Translations under genes and position numbers: made by a program
Notes under the pieces: model-generated
Seen by the model: the letters and a program-made list of their open reading frames with translations, nothing else
The model's database searches: none
What the model was told of the DNA's origin: nothing
Source: Turritopsis dohrnii
Taxonomy: Eukaryota; Cnidaria; Hydrozoa; Anthoathecata; Oceaniidae
Direction of reading: 5' to 3'
Assembly: GCA_027922465.2 (NCBI GenBank)
Contig: BQMF02000021.1
Location: 930,001-994,000, forward strand
DNA: 64,000 bases
Part shown: in pieces, positions 1 through 11,812 of the stretch
Position numbering within the stretch: the first letter of the stretch is position 1
Layout of the letters: the number at the start of each line of letters is the position of its first letter

Positions 1-2
1 TG

Positions 3-1025
3 AACAGATCACGAAACGAGTCACCCGGGAATACCGAGACTTTGAAGCGTGACTTAGCTGGTCGTCGTCAGCAAGCTCGTGACATCAATACTGCAACGTT
101 GAAATCCGTTCCCAGATTACCTCCAAAACCGGTCCTTCCCAGTCAGAGACGGTCATTGGCTGGCGTGTTGGAACCCCCAGATTCACGATACCCTTTGACC
201 AATCGCGGTTTCGGCCATATCGAACGGCTTGTAACGGATTATGTGCCGGAAGATACACGGCAGAGGAAATACGCCAGCGATCCGGCAACACCGTCGCATA
301 CTGACGGACAAAAAACTATGTGGGGCGGAAGTTGTCCGCTTCTACTGGAGAGAAACTCGGCAGCGGCTTACAGTCCCTTACGTGGAGCCGATTCGACGTC
401 CAGCTCGTCGTCGGTCGGTGCTAGTATTCCCGAGGAAAGCATTGAGATCAAGCAAACGAACTTCGAAGCAAATCGCTCATACCCGTCAGATTCCAATATT
501 CTGTCTCCCGCACTGACGCCGTTGCATACAAGGTCGGCGTCACTTCCATGGGACGACAAACTAAAAAACACGTTCACATTCGAAGATTCCGGACCGAAAT
601 CCCCGCAACTGTCGCCGTTAGACCACCGGGACATTGAATCGTTGGAATTCTTTTGCCGGCAAGTCGAATCGCAAGTGTTACTTTTACGCGAGTCTATGAA
701 AAACCTAACCGAAGCGGTGGAGAACCGCGAGGAGCCAGCTGTGTTTGTCTCCCACTCGAAGTTTATTATACTGACCGCCCACAAAGTAGTGAGCAGCGGT
801 CAGGAAATTACAAACAGATTACTGAACAAAGAAGTGTTAAATAAACTGAAGAGCGGTACTGCTCACCTGACTGTGTGCATCCGCGGCGTTGTGGCGTCCA
901 CTAAAACCGCAGCACTGGAGTATCCCGAACCAAGTTCGATGATGGAGATGATTAGCTCCGTGTTGGCGTTAGGTGATGCTGTACGCATAATTCATAGCGA
1001 GTGTAGGCGGGCCCTTACGGTTTAA
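3..1025 (+). CDS. Cas-family adhesion scaffold (p130Cas/NEDD9-like), C-terminal exon
   Basis: Cas proteins are docking scaffolds at integrin adhesions that link FAK/Src signalling to Crk and other adaptors. The reading frame is open from the window edge; the first in-frame ATG is internal, so this is a terminal exon of a gene starting outside the window. About the first 200 residues are Ser/Pro-rich and look disordered. The last ~130 form the conserved Cas C-terminal four-helix (FAT-like) domain: the segment with VSHSKFIILTAHKVV, then IRGVVASTKTAALEYPEPS, aligns well with the human BCAR1 C-terminus as I know it. No SH3 domain is visible; it would lie upstream. The stop is followed by a poly(A) signal, so the gene ends here. 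Which family member it corresponds to cannot be decided, as invertebrates usually have one. Confidence 0.82.
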   Translation, partial: NRSRNESPGNTETLKRDLAGRRQQARDINTATLKSVPRLPPKPVLPSQRRSLAGVLEPPDSRYPLTNRGFGHIERLVTDYVPEDTRQRKYASDPATPSHTDGQKTMWGGSCPLLLERNSAAAYSPLRGADSTSSSSSVGASIPEESIEIKQTNFEANRSYPSDSNILSPALTPLHTRSASLPWDDKLKNTFTFEDSGPKSPQLSPLDHRDIESLEFFCRQVESQVLLLRESMKNLTEAVENREEPAVFVSHSKFIILTAHKVVSSGQEITNRLLNKEVLNKLKSGTAHLTVCIRGVVASTKTAALEYPEPSSMMEMISSVLALGDAVRIIHSECRRALTV

Positions 1026-1052
1026 CACATCATTTTAGTTAATGTTTTGTTT

Positions 1053-1058
1053 AATAAA
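1053..1058 (+). promoter_or_regulatory. poly(A) signal of the Cas-family gene
   Basis: AATAAA lies 28 nt after the stop codon and is followed about 45 nt later by a GT-rich stretch (1099-1110), the usual arrangement for cleavage and polyadenylation. Confidence 0.6.
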
Positions 1059-1080
1059 GATTATGTAAATTCTAAGCGGT

Positions 1081-3960
1081 GTGGGTGAGGATGGAATACT
1101 GCGTGGTGTGTTCTCCGTCATGTTTGACTTTTCTTCCACTTTACAAGATCAACTTTTCATCTGTGCAAACAGTTGCTACTCGAAATAACGCATATTTTTG
1201 AGTAAGTCACTCCAATTTACGAATATTGCATTTTCTACATTTTTCAAAATATCCGATGTTCAATTGGCTTGGATATTACATCGCTTACTATAGAATTCTG
1301 TGCAGTATATGAAGCATCTATATAGCAAGGAAGTCATTATTTGACATTCTCCTTTGACTGCTTGCTGTTATTTTTAAGATATCTGAATTCATATAGTCTT
1401 GTATATTTAAGAAAACATAGTTCTATTTTCATATTTCGCTCGAATTCCACTTCGCTCTCCTTTATAAGTTTTTATTTTGTATCGCTGAAGAGGAACTCTC
1501 GTAACCATCTTCCGAAAACATGTTTTGTAACTGTGAAAGAGGGCTATACGCCCTGTTGCACCCAACCTTAGCGCCCTCTGGTACACGAGTTTTGATAAAG
1601 AAAAGTGGTTTTTGTGAAATTTCCTGAATTGTATTTCAGCCTCACCTGTATGATAAGAACATTTATGATGATTAAATCGTCATTACGTCATAGAAAAGTT
1701 CCTTATCCGTGAAGATGTAAGATAAGATAAGAAATGTTGGAAAGCATAATTACACACGGGGGAAACATTTCCCACCTTCTTTAGCGAACCTTACCCACAA
1801 ATACTTTCATTTTATTTTCAGTTCCATTTTCCAATTTCTGATCTTTTGTTTGTGTGTTTTTATACTTTTTTTATTCCATTAATTTATTTCTTTATATGAT
1901 TTTAATTCTACCTTGTACAAATTTGTATGAATAAATTGTATCATTTTAAAGACGTTTTTCTCCTTCCAGTAACACAGCGGTGATTCTTTAGTATTATAGA
2001 CGTAGGGAAATGGTGGCGTTGTTGCCACTACTTGCCTCATCTCCATGTTTTCTTGCCTTTTCGATGGCGATGACAAAAATCTCTAGATCCACAGCTTGGA
2101 AACCGGATTGAACACTGATGAGAAACTGGAGACTGGCTCGTTGTAAGTTGCCAGCGTCAACCAAACACACTGATCGAGAAGAAGCTTCCATGGCGTGAAG
2201 ATGATGACCAAGATGATGGTGTGCGGCTCGGAGTTATATCAATCTTGACAATGAAAGTTGTTATTGGCCAACTTGTGGGACTAACACAGAACTTGGACGA
2301 GGAAGAAGGCGTAAGTGATACCTGATTTAAATAGAAGATCGAAAATAATGTGCCTATAACTTAAGAACTTCCTGCTGATGGGAATTCTTATGAAAGATCA
2401 TGTTGAGCGTACTATTGTGAAAAATTAGAAACGGTAATACTATCATGCTCAACATATTCGTGTTATCGAAACTAGCGAGTTATTATTTATTTGCCTACTG
2501 ATTTTCGTTGGTGATATTATGATTTCATATATATCAGATATATCATTTTATGATTTCATATATATATATATATCAGACTAACAATAGTGGGTTCCCGCTA
2601 AAAATAGTTTTACTATTTTAACGCCCTCCGCGTTACTGTGCCCGTTAATGATATTAACATTATGTAATTTGAGGTTGGTGATGATAACGAGGATATGTCC
2701 AACATTATTTCCATTATTTTCTCAATACTTTTACTTTCAATTGTTGTTTACCGCAATGATTATTATATCAATCAAGGTAAGTTTCATTGGTCATGTTCAC
2801 ATATTCACGACCATTGACCGGTGGTTGTTTAATCGAACTCAGAATGTGAATGGTATTGATTTTATTGACGTTGATGTTATTTATGGATATTGAAAATCCT
2901 ACATTATGATATCATGGCTACTCTGATTACTTTTAAACGTGAAGAGCATTAGACGAAGCGGTGGTTTGAAAACAAAACTGCGCCATTATCCAAGATTGTA
3001 ACAGCATGGATTTACATTTGACATTTACTTTTCAGTAATCCAACACAGGTATTGTGTTTACCACGTCAAATGTGTGTGTTACCTCAATAAGAAGTTTTCA
3101 CATTCCTCCGAAATTATTTTGTTCAGTGATGGCGCTCTGATTTCAAATACTTTGCAAAAGAACATTCTGCAAAATATTTCAAAGCACGCATTCCCAGCAT
3201 ACCTACAGTTCATATGACACACTGAGAGTCAATCAAAACTTCATGATGAAAACCTTTTTAGCTCCAAAGAAATCTGCATACACAGGCACACAGTGCAGAA
3301 AAATTCAATTCAAGTTTCTTTTGATTTAATAGTCGTTTTAATCGTATGCATTTGGCTCCAAAACAAAGCGAGAAATTTGTTGATTTGTTTGCTACCTTCT
3401 TCTGTAGCGTGTAGAACAAGCCTTAATGTAATTAGATGCCTCCCACGACTTATCATGTGCTTTAATGTAAATAGATGTATTTTACTCGGGGACACAACAA
3501 AGTAAAAACAGATTTTGAAACTTCAAGAAGATATTTGTTGGATAAGGTTGGTAGTTATTAAAATTGTTGAATATCTTTGTTCCAAACAAGTTCTCATGTA
3601 TTTTTATTGCTTTGTTTGTTTTTTATTGATTAAAGTTAATTACTAATTTCCTAACAAACAGATGGAAAGTTATTAGTTTCACTCTCAACAAACGGATGGC
3701 CATCTTCTCTGTTTAGTCTCATGACTGCCAGTGTTGTCTTTTTCCCATAAACTCATTTGCATTTTGTTATTTCCGGAAAGTCTTACTTAAATTCTTACTT
3801 ACTTACTACATACTTTAAACGAATTTTTTTGAACATATACTTTGACTTTCACATTATACTCATGGCTCTTTAGCCTATGACAGAATCTATACAAATGCAA
3901 AAAATTAAACATGATCATCAAGTGAATGGGAGAAAAGCTTGTCATATATAAAAGATGTGC
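1081..3960. other. Intergenic, no supported gene
   Basis: AT-rich non-coding sequence between the Cas-family and TRIM genes. It holds a short (AT)n microsatellite near 2558-2573, preceded by an imperfect copy of the same TTTCATATAT context at 2523-2540. No ORF here has recognisable protein similarity. Confidence 0.5.
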
Positions 3961-4078
3961 AATAGACCTTTTCTGAATTTCTAATCCCATGTTAATGCCT
4001 TATTTCTGTACATCGTTTCTATACATTCCATAAATTCCATAACACGATGTCTAAACAGAAATTCGGGAAAGGTCTATT
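3961..4078. mobile_element. 118-bp foldback MITE
   Basis: The two ends are 22-nt inverted repeats (3961-3982 and 4057-4078) with three mismatches, beginning AATAGACCTTT. The middle also pairs partly (CTGTACATCGT with ACGATGT), so the whole unit can fold back. No clear target duplication is visible. The first eight bases are shared with the larger foldback element at 42172-42370, suggesting a common terminal recognition sequence. There is no coding capacity. Confidence 0.7.
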
Positions 4079-5167
4079 CTTCTTGCTGTTCAACAATTGC
4101 CTGACAGTTGTTGTCTGTCAAATATTTAGATCTATCCCCTTTTACTCTCTCTATATTTATGACCATCAAGTGTCGTAATGAAGATTGGTTTTTAAACACG
4201 TTCAACCAGACTTATTTTCCAACAAAATAATAGATGATGTTTGGATGTAGAAGACATATTATCAATTTGGTGTATTTTCTTTTGTATAAATTAAGTTTTG
4301 ATGCATCACAGTAGCGATGGCAACTATCTGGTGATACCAATGAAAATGGGACAGCTTGAAATAATTCCCAATATATAGTTTGATAAATGAAATTGGATTC
4401 TAATGCAATCGCTAAACATATCATGACGCGAAAGTGGTACTTGCGTACAAAAACATCATTATGATAAATGAAAACATAGCAAAATTCTTCCAAACACACT
4501 AAAACAAACAATTTAATCGCAATACCTTCACAAATAATTGTTGAGAAATACAAACTGAAAGTTTGCGGATAAGTCTTTCTGAGATACCCTGTACAAAATT
4601 GTTATGTAACTGTTTTTGGTTTTGCAAATTAATCTAATTGTTGAACATCTTAATTGATCGTTGAGAAATTAATGAGTTTTTGAACTTTTTTGAAACACTC
4701 AAACCTATTTTTTTATTTTTTTTTTTATTTTGTTCTTTTTTTCTATTTGCTACAAGAAATACATCATAAGAATGACAGAAAATGACAAAAATTTATAAGA
4801 ACAAATTGGATTGTTGCCACTTTTTTGAAACACTCTGTATATACATTTTCACCAGTACGTGTGATTTTATTTATATGAAAATCACTTCAAACACTTCACG
4901 GAAAAACGATGTTATCCAATAAGAAAACGTAAACAAATCCGTCAGAAAACATCAGGCAACATGATTTAACAAGATTTAAAGATATTTCAAAAAGCCTTTC
5001 GCAACGATAAAGTTAAATACAGCCGAATTACAATTGGTAATTGACATTTCAATTGCATTATTGCACAACTATCATCTTTTTATGATCTGTTTACATGTAA
5101 AATTGTGTTATCTGTATCGGATCTTATGTTTTTAGTTCAACGATTATCACACTTTCCTTGTATCCTA
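4079..5167. other. Intergenic and upstream region of the TRIM gene
   Basis: AT-rich with a T-run near 4710-4740. No gene seen. The segment just before 5168 presumably contains the TRIM promoter and 5'UTR, but no clear core promoter element can be assigned. Confidence 0.4.
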
Positions 5168-6425
5168 ATGGCCGAAGTTAAAAATGCAATGGATGAGTTA
5201 GAATGTTCGGTTTGTATGGAAAGACTGATCAGTCCTCAAGTATTACCATGTCATCATTCATATTGCAAAGAATGTCTAGAAAGCTTTCTTCAATTTGATG
5301 ACAAAGGATGTGCTAAATTTCGTTGCCCTAATCAATGCCCAGAAGCCACAAATCTGGAAAAAGATCAGACTTTGGATGATGTTTTGAAAAAAACGTTTGC
5401 TTTGGAATCCTTTATCAATAAAATGAAGAGTGAATTACATTCGTAAGTAGAATGTTTAAGTTAAATGATATTATGTGTTACATGTACATTTAGGAACACT
5501 CCTCTTTTACATCCAAGGCACAGTAACCTTCTAAATATAAAGCAAGATTAGGAAATTCTATTACGATAGTTTCACATCTTCAGTCATGGTTTTCGTATAT
5601 TTTAGAGAAACAGTCAACTGTCAACAAAAACATGAACAAACGATCTTATGTTCCCATTACTGTCAGATCTGTCGCAAAACGTCATGTAAGTCATGTTTTG
5701 AAGAACATGCATGTGAAGGAAACAACTACATCAAGATTGATTATGATGACCAAAAGGAATCTTTCCAACCTGTTTGTGAAGAGCATCAATCGTATGCAAG
5801 ACATATTTGCAGAGAATGCAACAACCAACTTATTTGCATATATTGTAAACACAGGAAACACAGAAATCATGATTGCATTGACCGCGATTCCTATGTTGAA
5901 AAGCAGAAAGAAAATTTAACTACTGCTTACCAATTTGCAAGAAAATCTATTTCACAATTACAACAGCCGGCAGAAGAGTTGATGAAGCAGTTCCAAGAGT
6001 TCAGAGAAAAGCTGAGTGAAGAACTGCTTGTTAGAAGAATCATCCGCGTTAACAGATACATCACACATCTGTATGAAGAAGAATCAAAGATATTACAGCA
6101 GTTTGATGATCGTACGAATTCATTCATCCAACAAAGAACAAGCAATCTGGAATCTTTTAAAGAAGTAAAGGACTTGCTGGATAACAAAACCAAAATTCAT
6201 ACTCTAGCAATGATATCAGAACAAGAACGTTTGCTGCAAAAACTACAAGATATTGTGAAAGAACTTTCTTTGAAATTTGATCTAACTGATTTAACATCTG
6301 ATAACCATTTAGGAGAACTTCGCTGCGAAGAATCAGATAGTCATGCATTACAAAATTCATTTGCCAAGGACAGTGTACATGGTCAGTTTCATAATCATCT
6401 TCATCAACTTAATAGGTCAGATTAA
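5168..6425 (+). CDS. TRIM protein (RING, B-boxes, coiled coil)
   Basis: Predicted RING-type E3 ubiquitin ligase of the TRIM family, encoded by exons 5168-5442 and 5606-6425. The donor is GTAAGT at 5443 and the acceptor TTTTAG ends at 5605; a split Ser codon keeps the frame. The ATG at 5168 (MAEVKN) is preferred because the in-frame extension upstream begins without ATG. RING ligands are visible at C13, C16, C28, H30, C33, C36, C53 and C57. Exon 2 gives B-box-like Cys/His clusters, then about 130 residues of heptad-rich coiled coil. No NHL, filamin or SPRY domain follows, so it is a C-terminally short TRIM. A possible alternative 3' end splices at 6416 to a 25-nt exon (6475-6499) and meets a stop at 6532; this adds only a few residues. 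Confidence 0.8.
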
Positions 6426-6426
6426 A

Positions 6427-7643
6427 TAAACAGATACATCAGCTACTAATCATAAATCATTTTTATATTTTTAGAAATAATTCTGTCAACCGATCTCAGG
6501 TAGTTGTGTGTTTTTTTTGCTATCTTTTTAGTAAGAGTTTCAACAAATCAATCAGGCATTCAAAAAATATTTCTAATAACTTTGTGCAACATTTTTATAA
6601 TAATAACGAAAACAATAAAATTGAAAAATATGAAATCATAGAATAATAAAAAAATATTGAATTCCAATTTATTGGATCGTGTTGAATTTTCGAGCAAGGT
6701 ATCATTGTTGATTTCTAAACAAACAATAAGTACAGCAACTTACAAGACATTTGTGAAACGGAAAGTATACGTGAAAGTTAGAAATATTTTTTTGATCTAT
6801 GGTAGAGCATTTCTCATCATTGCAACATATATTTTTAGATATTTTCCATCTTATTTATTGTAGAAACGTTCAGAATTGTTACGAAGAAGCATCGTCACAC
6901 ATGATGAAAAAGTATAAAAACTACGCTTTAGGAGGTATAAGCGATATCTCTTGAATTTAATTCACACGCTATTATAGTGCACCTTTTGCCACGCTTTTTC
7001 AATCATGGCCGCGGCCATGAGTTCGAGAAAAGGTGTTGGGGTTCGGTTGGGGTCTCCTTTGTCACTACATTGTATGGCTCCTCCACTTTTAAAATTAAGA
7101 CGCAGCCCTTGTCAATGCAAATAAAATTACTCAAGAATAAAGATTTTGTTACATGTTTGAACCCCGAGACAATCAAAATACGACGTAAAGGTTTCAAATT
7201 CCCCTATTTCTTTTCCTCTTCCACCGACAGAGTACAAAGTAAGTGAGTTTATAGTGTAATCTCATTTTAACTTGAAAAACATTTGACATCGCACCTGCAG
7301 CTTTTTTAAAACATATTTGTTTGATTTTCATGATTTATTGCCAAGGTTGTTCCTTAAGATATCATTATCGATGAGGAAAATGTGAAGAATATCCTTGAGC
7401 ATTTAAAGGCCCCATTTGGGCTACGGAGGCTTGCTGACTCGGAGACTGAACCTTCAACCTCCTGAAGAGTTGAGCACTTTCACGATATTTATCAAAGATA
7501 CTAGTTGAAGATTGTTCAAAGTGGCTGGGTGAAAAATGGTCATTCAAAAATTTGAACTTGTTACCTATAAATTTCACGCACGTGATATTCTTTATGACTT
7601 CGCAAGATCTAAGAGGTAGTTATAAGCGCGTGATGTTGCATAA
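6427..7643. other. Intergenic
   Basis: No gene is supported. Notable are a perfect 18-bp palindrome TCATGGCCGCGGCCATGA at 7003-7020, unusually GC-rich for its surroundings, and the possible TRIM micro-exon at 6475-6499. The 6977-7246 reading frame resembles no known family. Confidence 0.4.
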
Positions 7644-8818
7644 GTATATTAAAACGTCCATTTCATATTTTTGTAAAAACAATTTTCAATTTTCTAAAAA
7701 AAACTGAATTTCAAGGTAAAAATCAATTTTCAAATTGAAAATAAAATTGAAAATTGATTTGCAAATTAAAATTCATATCAATTTCTTTATGACGATCAAA
7801 GATACGATTTATAAATTATTTTTACCGCATTTACACCACAAAACAGTGCCTGTTAGACGGGGGTATGGAACATCTGCGAATCTTTTGCCCGTAGACTTGA
7901 AGGGAAGACACAAAGAGTGAATTGCCATCAAAATGGATCGTGTTATATCAAAACAGGCTGTAGAGAACCTTGTACAATCAGGCAAAACATGCAAGGAATT
8001 CTCGGCAATTCTCCAAAGCCAACATGCAGGACTGAGAGGTATCTCTGAAAGATCAGTTCGGCGTTACTGCTCTAACAACGGAATCAACAAAGCTTCTGTT
8101 TTAGATAATGACGGCATTGATGCAGTTGTGTCATCGCATATTTCGAAAGTAAGTAGTGCTAATTACACCACTCAGTATTTCATGGCCTCACTACAGTAAA
8201 ACTTATCGATATGTGTTTCCTCGATTTCAGGTTGGTGTCTCGTACGGTAGAAAAATGATGACTGGCTACTTCAGGAGTAGTAAAGTACGACTGGGAGAAG
8301 TGAGAGTAGGAGCGTCTTTATCATCGTTACTGAACCTCCCGCTGAATTTCAAACCGAAATATCGTTGTTTGCATCGCAGCACTTTTTAACTGTCTGGTTT
8401 GTTGCAACACGATAGAAAATTTTTTTTTCCAGACAAAAGTAACGTTCCATTCTCCGCGGTGGCCTATTCAAATGACTCGAGCAAACACGTCTTAGAGTTA
8501 TTCTTTAGATAAACACCCCCGTCCCGAATTAGTGCCTAACACCCAGTCTTTTCTAGGGCCAGTTTTTGCATGGGTGTTTGAATTCATTTTATTATTATCA
8601 TTACCTAATCTTTTATTTTGCAATAGATTTTCAATGTTCAAATTAATTTTCTGCTTGCAATCAATTTCCGGAAATCGATTATTGTCAATGAAATCAATTT
8701 TCAAATCAATTTTCAATTTTGATTTGAATTTGAAAATTGATTTTTGCCTTTAAATTCAAAGTTTTTAGAGCATGGAAAATTGATTTTACAAAAATATAAA
8801 ATGGACGTTTTGATACAC
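7644..8818 (+). mobile_element. 1.2-kb integrase-type DNA transposon with ~40-bp TIRs
   Basis: The ends are inverted repeats: AAAACGTCCATTT..ATATTTTTGTAAAA at 7651-7680 and its complement at 8781-8812, with weaker pairing to 7644 and 8818. Inside each end are several short AAAATTGATTTT-type repeats (7683-7785 and 8640-8775), as seen in subterminal transposase-binding arrays. The interior carries a two-exon ORF with a transposase-type N-terminus but no DDE domain. Target duplication is not clear. Confidence 0.68.
7933..8389 (+). CDS. Truncated integrase-like transposase (HTH part only)
   Basis: Exons 7933-8148 and 8231-8389 join in phase 0 (GTAAGT donor, TTTCAG acceptor, 82-nt intron) to give 124 residues. 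The first exon has a helix-turn-helix with SERSVRRYCSNNGI; the second begins VGVSYGRKMMTGYFRS and RLGEVRVGAS, a signature of eukaryotic IS3-like (IS3EU-type) integrase-fold transposases in which a DDE catalytic domain should follow. Here the frame ends without it, so the protein cannot be catalytic. It could act as a DNA-binding or repressor-like derivative, but that is inference. Family naming is from memory of the conserved motifs, not from a search. Confidence 0.6.
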
Positions 8819-9000
8819 GGACGATGTTGGACAAAAAAATAAATGAATTGATATTTTAGCAAAAGAGTAGAAAAAAGTAAAAAGGTATTAGTTTTGGCGA
8901 TATTTGCATGGAACCTGCGTAGACATATCATCAAAAGAAACCACTTCCGAAAGTTCAAATCATCCTTAAAAGAAAATCTTCATTTCTTTCTTTATTTAAG

Positions 9001-9641
9001 AAATCGAAGATGTCAAAGAACTTGCAGATTTAAAAATGGCAATGGTGTTTGGACATGAAAAGGTGGCATTCAAGTATATGATGGCTGCTGTAAAAGAAAA
9101 CAAATCAAAAATGTTAAAAGTGATTTTGGAATGTACAAATGTCGACATCAATATGAAAGATGGCGGTGGAATATCTCCACTTATTTATGCATCAGAGAAT
9201 GGAAATAGTGAATGTGTGAAATTGTTACTTCAGCATAATTGCGATGTCGACGTTAAGAACAATAACGGAAACACTGCACTTATTCTTGCATCTGATCGTG
9301 GACATATCGAATGCGTGAAATTACTATTAGAACATAACTGTAACATCGACATTAAGAATAAGTGGGGAAACACTGCACTTATTCTTGCATCTTATCGTGG
9401 ACATATCGAACGCGTGAAATTACTATTAGAACATAACTGTAACATCGACATTAAGAACAATAACGGAGACACTGCACTTATTCTTGCATCTGATCGTGGA
9501 CATATCGAATGCGTGAAATTACTATTAGAACATAACTGTAATATCGACATTAAGAGCAATAACGGAAACACTGCATTGGGTTGCGCATCTACAAGTAGAC
9601 GCCATGATTGTGTGGTTGTGCTAAAAGAAGCTTTGAAATAA
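9001..9641 (+). CDS. Ankyrin-repeat protein, terminal exon
   Basis: A strong acceptor (pyrimidine-rich, ATTTAAG) ends at 9000 and the frame is open from 9001, so the protein extends upstream of the ATG at 9036; earlier exons were not found. After a helical lead (about 45 residues) come five ankyrin repeats of 33 residues; consensus G-N-T-A-L-I-L-A-S-x-R-G-H-I-E-x-V-K-L-L-L. Repeats 2-4 are almost identical at DNA level (99-nt units within 9247-9560), showing recent duplication or gene conversion. The fifth is degenerate and caps the array. Ankyrin arrays mediate protein binding; no catalytic domain is present. A tandem-repeat insertion begins 28 bp past the stop. Confidence 0.75.
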
Positions 9642-9668
9642 GAAAGAATCATAATGTAATTATACTTC

Positions 9669-10859
9669 TTTTTTTTTACACGTTTCAGTTTAAATAAGTT
9701 ACAATACCGTGTCAAATTATAATAAGTACAATACCGTGTCAAATTAGATATTCTAAAATAATTCTAAAGGCATTGATTGGATGGCTCTATTGAGACGTAG
9801 ACAGTAGACGTGAGCATGGAGGGAGACTCCTCCGAAAGCTAAACCTTCTCTCAATAGAGCCATCCAATCAATGCCTTTAGAATTATTTTAGAATATCTAA
9901 TTTGACACGGTATTGTACTTATTACAATTTGACACGGTATTGTAACTTATTTAAACTGAAACGTGTAAAAAAAAAAAATTTATATAACAGTAGACGTGAG
10001 CATGGAGGGAGACTCCTCTGAAAGCTAAACCTTCTCTCAATAGAGCCATCCAATCAATGCCTTTAGAATTATTTTAGAATATCTAATTTGACACGGTATT
10101 GTACTTATTATAATTTGACACGGTATTGTAACTTATTTAAACTGAAACGTGTAAAAAAATAAAATTTTATATAACAGTAGACGTGAGCATGGAGGGAGAC
10201 TCCTCCGAAAGCTAAGCCTTCTCTCAATAGAGCCATCTAATCAATGCCTTTAGAATTATTTTAGAATATCTAATTTGACACGGTATTGTACTTATTATAA
10301 TTTGACACGGTATTGTAACTTATTTAAACTGAAACGTGTAAAAAATAAAATTTTATATAACAGTAGACGTGAGCATGGAGGGAGACTCCTCCGAAAGCTA
10401 AACCTTCTCTCAATAGAGCCATCTAATCAATGCCTTTAGAATTATTTTAGAATATCTAATTTGACACGGTATTGTACTTATTATAATTTGACACGGTATT
10501 GTAACTTATTTAAACTGAAACGTGTAAAAAAAAAAAAATTATATAACAGTAGACGTGAGCATGGAGGGAGACTCCTCCGAAAGCTAAACCTTCTCTCAAT
10601 AGAGCCATCCAATCAATGCCTTTAGAATTATTTTAGAATATCTAATTTGACACGGTATTGTACTTATTATAATTTGACACGGTATTGTAACTTATTTAAA
10701 CTGAAACGTGTAAAAAAAAAAAATTTTATATAACAGTAGACGTGAGCATGGAGGGAGACTCCTCCGAAAGCTAAACCTTCTCTCAATAGAGCCATCCAAT
10801 CAATGCCTTTAGAATTATTTTAGAATATCTAATTTGACACGGTATTGTACTTATTATAG
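9669..10859. mobile_element. Palindrome plus 186-bp tandem-repeat insertion
   Basis: Arms 9678-9795 and 9849-9966 are 118-nt near-perfect inverted repeats around a 53-nt loop. From the loop onward the sequence repeats directly with a 186-187 bp period (starts of CAGTAGACGTGAGCATGG at 9802, 9988, 10175, 10361, 10547 and 10734). Each unit contains two copies of AATTTGACACGGTATTGTA. The whole block is flanked by the 9-bp direct repeat TTATACTTC at 9660-9668 and 10860-10868, which looks like a target-site duplication; 9 bp is typical of Mutator-like elements. There is no coding capacity. Confidence 0.72.
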
Positions 10860-10868
10860 TTATACTTC

Positions 10869-11445
10869 CACAGAATACATAATGTTTCTGCTATCTCCTT
10901 AAGAATAATTTACAATTGAGAGTTTTTTCCTTTGTATTTCCAGCTAAAAATGAATTCATGAAGTGGTCGTCATTCATCGTCGAAATTGGCGGTTCCCTGT
11001 TCAATTATCTCCATATTTTCAATCATGCAATAATCTTAATTATCTCCATTAAATAGTCACTTACCTGGGATTTGTGTCATTGAAAATACCAGTTTCATTT
11101 CCCACCTATATATGCAACTACATATGCTTTTCTATGTTCAAGTTTATCACGTGACGAAAATTACTGAATGTGACTCATTGCCTGCTCATCCGTATAATAC
11201 GGCGAAAAATTGACCAAGTTTATTACGTCATGCAAGCAAATCGATGTAAGCCATTAAGTGCTTGACTCAACCATGAAGCTCCTAAGGGTCTAACTACACG
11301 ATAGAAAGTTTCCAATAATAGTGACAGAACAATCTTGAAAAAAAAATAATATGGGAAACAAAGTTTGACAAAACATTCTCCTCAATTAATTTTGTGCCTT
11401 CATATCGATAAATTACGATGACCCTGAGGGGTCATAAGCTCCCCC
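10869..11445. other. Intergenic
   Basis: No gene or clear repeat recognised. An acceptor-like run ends at 10943 but no coding exon can be supported after it. Confidence 0.35.
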
Positions 11446-11645
11446 GTAAATTGAACAGAGCTTCTTAAAAATTGAACAGAGTTCTCAAAAACAATGAACA
11501 GTGTTTCTTAACAGTGAACAAACCTTCAAAAAAAAATTAAGAGAGCTTCTCAAAAAAAATGAACAGAGCTCCTAAAAAAAATGAACAGAGCTTCTCAAAA
11601 GAAAAATGAACAGGGCTTCTCAAAAACTGAGCTAAACTTCTAAAA
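11446..11645 (+). repeat. Degenerate ~26-bp minisatellite
   Basis: About seven irregular units resembling AATGAACAGAGCTTCTCAAAA, varying in the length of the A-run. It directly precedes the dead transposase gene and may be part of that transposon's 5' region. Confidence 0.6.
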
Positions 11646-11812
11646 CAAACCGTTATCATAGATGCAACAGTTGGCTAAGTCCTCGGAGGAGACATGTCTC
11701 TTGATGATTGTATATCAAGATATTTTGAAAATGGATATACATACTACCCCAGCGGGCACAAGACGTCTTTGAGACGTCTCATTTTAATCGTAAAATGGTC
11801 GTTTGCTTTCCA

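Noticed and set aside
42..1025. Start of the Cas-family gene at 42
   Set aside because: The codon there is TTG and the frame is open to the window edge; the family has a long N-terminus including SH3, so this is an internal position.
7003..7020. GC-rich palindrome as a regulatory site
   Set aside because: A single 18-bp palindrome without other context cannot be assigned a function.
9669..10859. CRISPR-like array
   Set aside because: Whole 186-bp units repeat without variable spacers, and the host is an animal.
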